Positions 31,473-32,657 of a stretch of 32,657 nt of DNA are shown here, one piece after another. The notes under the pieces are model-generated. The model had not been told where the DNA came from. It worked only from the letters and a program-made list of their open reading frames with translations, and did no database searches. The stretch spans positions 1-32,657 of the forward strand of contig JANXYR010000009.1 of the NCBI GenBank assembly GCA_025355965.1, read 5' to 3'. This DNA is from Geobacteraceae bacterium. Its GTDB lineage: Bacteria > Desulfobacterota > Desulfuromonadia > Geobacterales > Pseudopelobacteraceae. The translations under genes were made by a program, and so were the position numbers. The first letter of the stretch is position 1. Each line of letters begins with the position of its first letter.

Positions 31473-32657
31473 ATGAGAAGTATTTATGCAATGCGGACAA
31501 TCATGCCGTTACTGACGTTATTGGTATCGTTTTTTCTGTTTTCAGCGATCTTTGTGCAAAGCGCCGGAGCGGCCACGAGGATTAACAATGGCGTCGGCTC
31601 TACCGCCACAACCACTGCCACTTCCTTTACGGTGACAATGCCTGCCACTCCTGTGAACGGCAACACATTGATTGCCGTCATCTCTACCCGCAGTACGACA
31701 GCAAACAGGGTCTCCGGAATCACCCAAACCGGGGCAACCTGGACACGCGCAGGTACAGCATCCGCGACAAACGCTACCGGATCCACAACGGAGATCTGGT
31801 ATGCTCCGAACGTCTCCTCTGCTGCCACCTTAATAACTATCAACCTTACAGCGGCAACTCGTGCAGCCGCGGTCGTCACACAGTACAGCGGTGTACTGAC
31901 TGCAAGTCCCGTTGATTTGACAGCGACATCAACTGGTACCAGTACAACCTCCGCCACCGGGACAACCGGGACAACCACGCAGGCATCGGAACTGCTGATC
32001 GGCGGCATTGGCCTGGTCAACAGTGGCTACACTCTAGGAACCCCTACCAACAGCTTCACTGCAGTTGCAAATAGGTCATCCGGCAGTGCTACCGCCGCTA
32101 ATAACGCCAGAGTCTATTTTCTTGAAGGATCTGTCGCAACAACCGGGACCTATTCCTCAGGCGGCACAGTAAGCACAAGTTCAGCATGGTCTGGCGCCAT
32201 AGCGACTTTTAAAAATGCACTGATTAACCAGGCAACACTTACAGCAATAGCAACTCCATCTACCGTAGCTTACGGCAGCACATCGGCACTGACTACCACT
32301 GGCGGCAGCGGCAGCGGCACAGTTACCTTCAGTGCTGGCGCTTCAACCGGCTGCTCAGTAGCGGGCACCACACTGTCGGTTACTAATGCCAGTGGCACCT
32401 GCTCGATAACCGCAACAAAAGCGGCTGATGCTAGCTACAATGCCACCACATCGGCAGCAGCGACCGTCACACTGACCAAAACAGCCCAGGCCACCGTGAC
32501 GGTTACGGCACCTGCCTCGGCCACCTATGGGCAGACTGGTCTTTCTGCCGTCGCCAGCGGCGGTAGCGGCACCGGAGCTTACGCTTACGACGCCGGTTCT
32601 TCCACAGCATGTAGCGTAATTACGGCAACAGGCGCGCTTACCATCTCTGCCGCCAGC
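31473..32657 (+). CDS. Large secreted Ig/MBG-like repeat protein, 3' end beyond the window
   Basis: An open frame of 395 codons runs off the right edge with no stop, so the gene is partial. The ATG at 31473 has AAGGAG 7 nt upstream. A signal peptide (about 1-33, ending QSAGA) leads to a Thr/Ser/Ala-rich region (35-250) containing TVTMPATPVNGNTLIAVIS and WSGAIATFKNA. Bacterial Ig/MBG-like repeats then begin near 255: VAYGSTSALTTTGGSGSGTV, later ATYGQTGLSAVASGGSGTG, with TGCSV and GTCSI placing a cysteine pair in a repeat. It is a likely surface adhesin or extracellular matrix protein. The antisense frame at 31484-32020 is a shadow. The family is clear, the function not. Confidence 0.85.
   Translation, partial: MRSIYAMRTIMPLLTLLVSFFLFSAIFVQSAGAATRINNGVGSTATTTATSFTVTMPATPVNGNTLIAVISTRSTTANRVSGITQTGATWTRAGTASATNATGSTTEIWYAPNVSSAATLITINLTAATRAAAVVTQYSGVLTASPVDLTATSTGTSTTSATGTTGTTTQASELLIGGIGLVNSGYTLGTPTNSFTAVANRSSGSATAANNARVYFLEGSVATTGTYSSGGTVSTSSAWSGAIATFKNALINQATLTAIATPSTVAYGSTSALTTTGGSGSGTVTFSAGASTGCSVAGTTLSVTNASGTCSITATKAADASYNATTSAAATVTLTKTAQATVTVTAPASATYGQTGLSAVASGGSGTGAYAYDAGSSTACSVITATGALTISAAS

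Noticed and set aside
31484..32020. 178-aa minus-strand frame rich in Val/Ala
   Set aside because: It is the mirror of the Thr/Ala/Val-rich plus-strand surface protein, which has a signal peptide and a strong ribosome binding site.
1..32657. tRNA, rRNA, CRISPR arrays, complete insertion sequences
   Set aside because: None was seen: no cloverleaf-like gene, no regularly spaced direct repeats and no transposase motifs.

Overview
The window looks like chromosomal DNA of a Geobacter-type bacterium (Desulfuromonadota). This is inferred from family content and style, not from a database match. The clues are an ileS-lspA pair, an hsp20-lon pair, the arginine decarboxylase plus carboxyspermidine route to spermidine, a hyp hydrogenase-maturation operon, a globin-coupled sensor with a membrane output domain like the one known from Geobacter sulfurreducens, many PAS/Cache/GGDEF signalling proteins, and secreted dockerin-like and cohesin-like proteins of the type common in Geobacter. 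Coding density is high, with coupled and overlapping genes, until the last 2 kb.

Layout. (1) 108-3361, plus strand: ileS and lspA, overlapping by 4 nt. (2) 7520-3384, minus strand: hsp20, lon and an amidohydrolase (deaminase family), a probable stress operon in which lon starts at a TTG whose ribosome binding site lies in the end of hsp20. (3) 7727-15960, plus strand: speA, carboxyspermidine dehydrogenase, then a Cache-PAS-PAS histidine kinase, a REC-GGDEF diguanylate cyclase and a single-domain receiver, then nspC. The polyamine pathway and a c-di-GMP signalling module therefore appear to be one transcription unit. (4) 15966-18490: a REP-like palindrome, a 69-aa orphan protein and priA, closed by a strong bidirectional terminator. 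(5) 19774-18551, minus strand: an outer-membrane TraF-like barrel protein. It diverges from a REC-histidine kinase gene (19949), which is followed by an ABC exporter whose linker contains a GC-rich palindromic repeat translated in frame. (6) 23022-28889: hypB-hypF-hypC-hypD, then a globin-coupled sensor and a YqeG-like HAD phosphatase, all overlapping or spaced by only a few bases. hypA and hypE are not in the window. (7) 29049-30902: a secreted protein with two Lcl/DUF1566 domains and a dockerin-like tail, followed by a lipoprotein resembling Geobacter cohesin-like domains. (8) 30903-31472: an AT-rich 570-bp gap with a long hairpin, a candidate sigma-54 promoter and inverted repeats, leading into a large secreted Ig/MBG-like repeat protein cut by the window end.

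How the genes may work together. SpeA makes agmatine, and the carboxyspermidine dehydrogenase and decarboxylase make spermidine from putrescine. The agmatine-to-putrescine step is not encoded here. The embedded kinase and cyclase suggest that polyamine synthesis and c-di-GMP (biofilm) control are linked. The hyp genes mature [NiFe] hydrogenases, and the co-transcribed heme sensor suggests gas or redox input to that process. The distal genes look like a cell-surface module. The strongest candidates for something undescribed are the polyamine/c-di-GMP operon, the hyp-globin sensor operon and the dockerin/cohesin-like pair.
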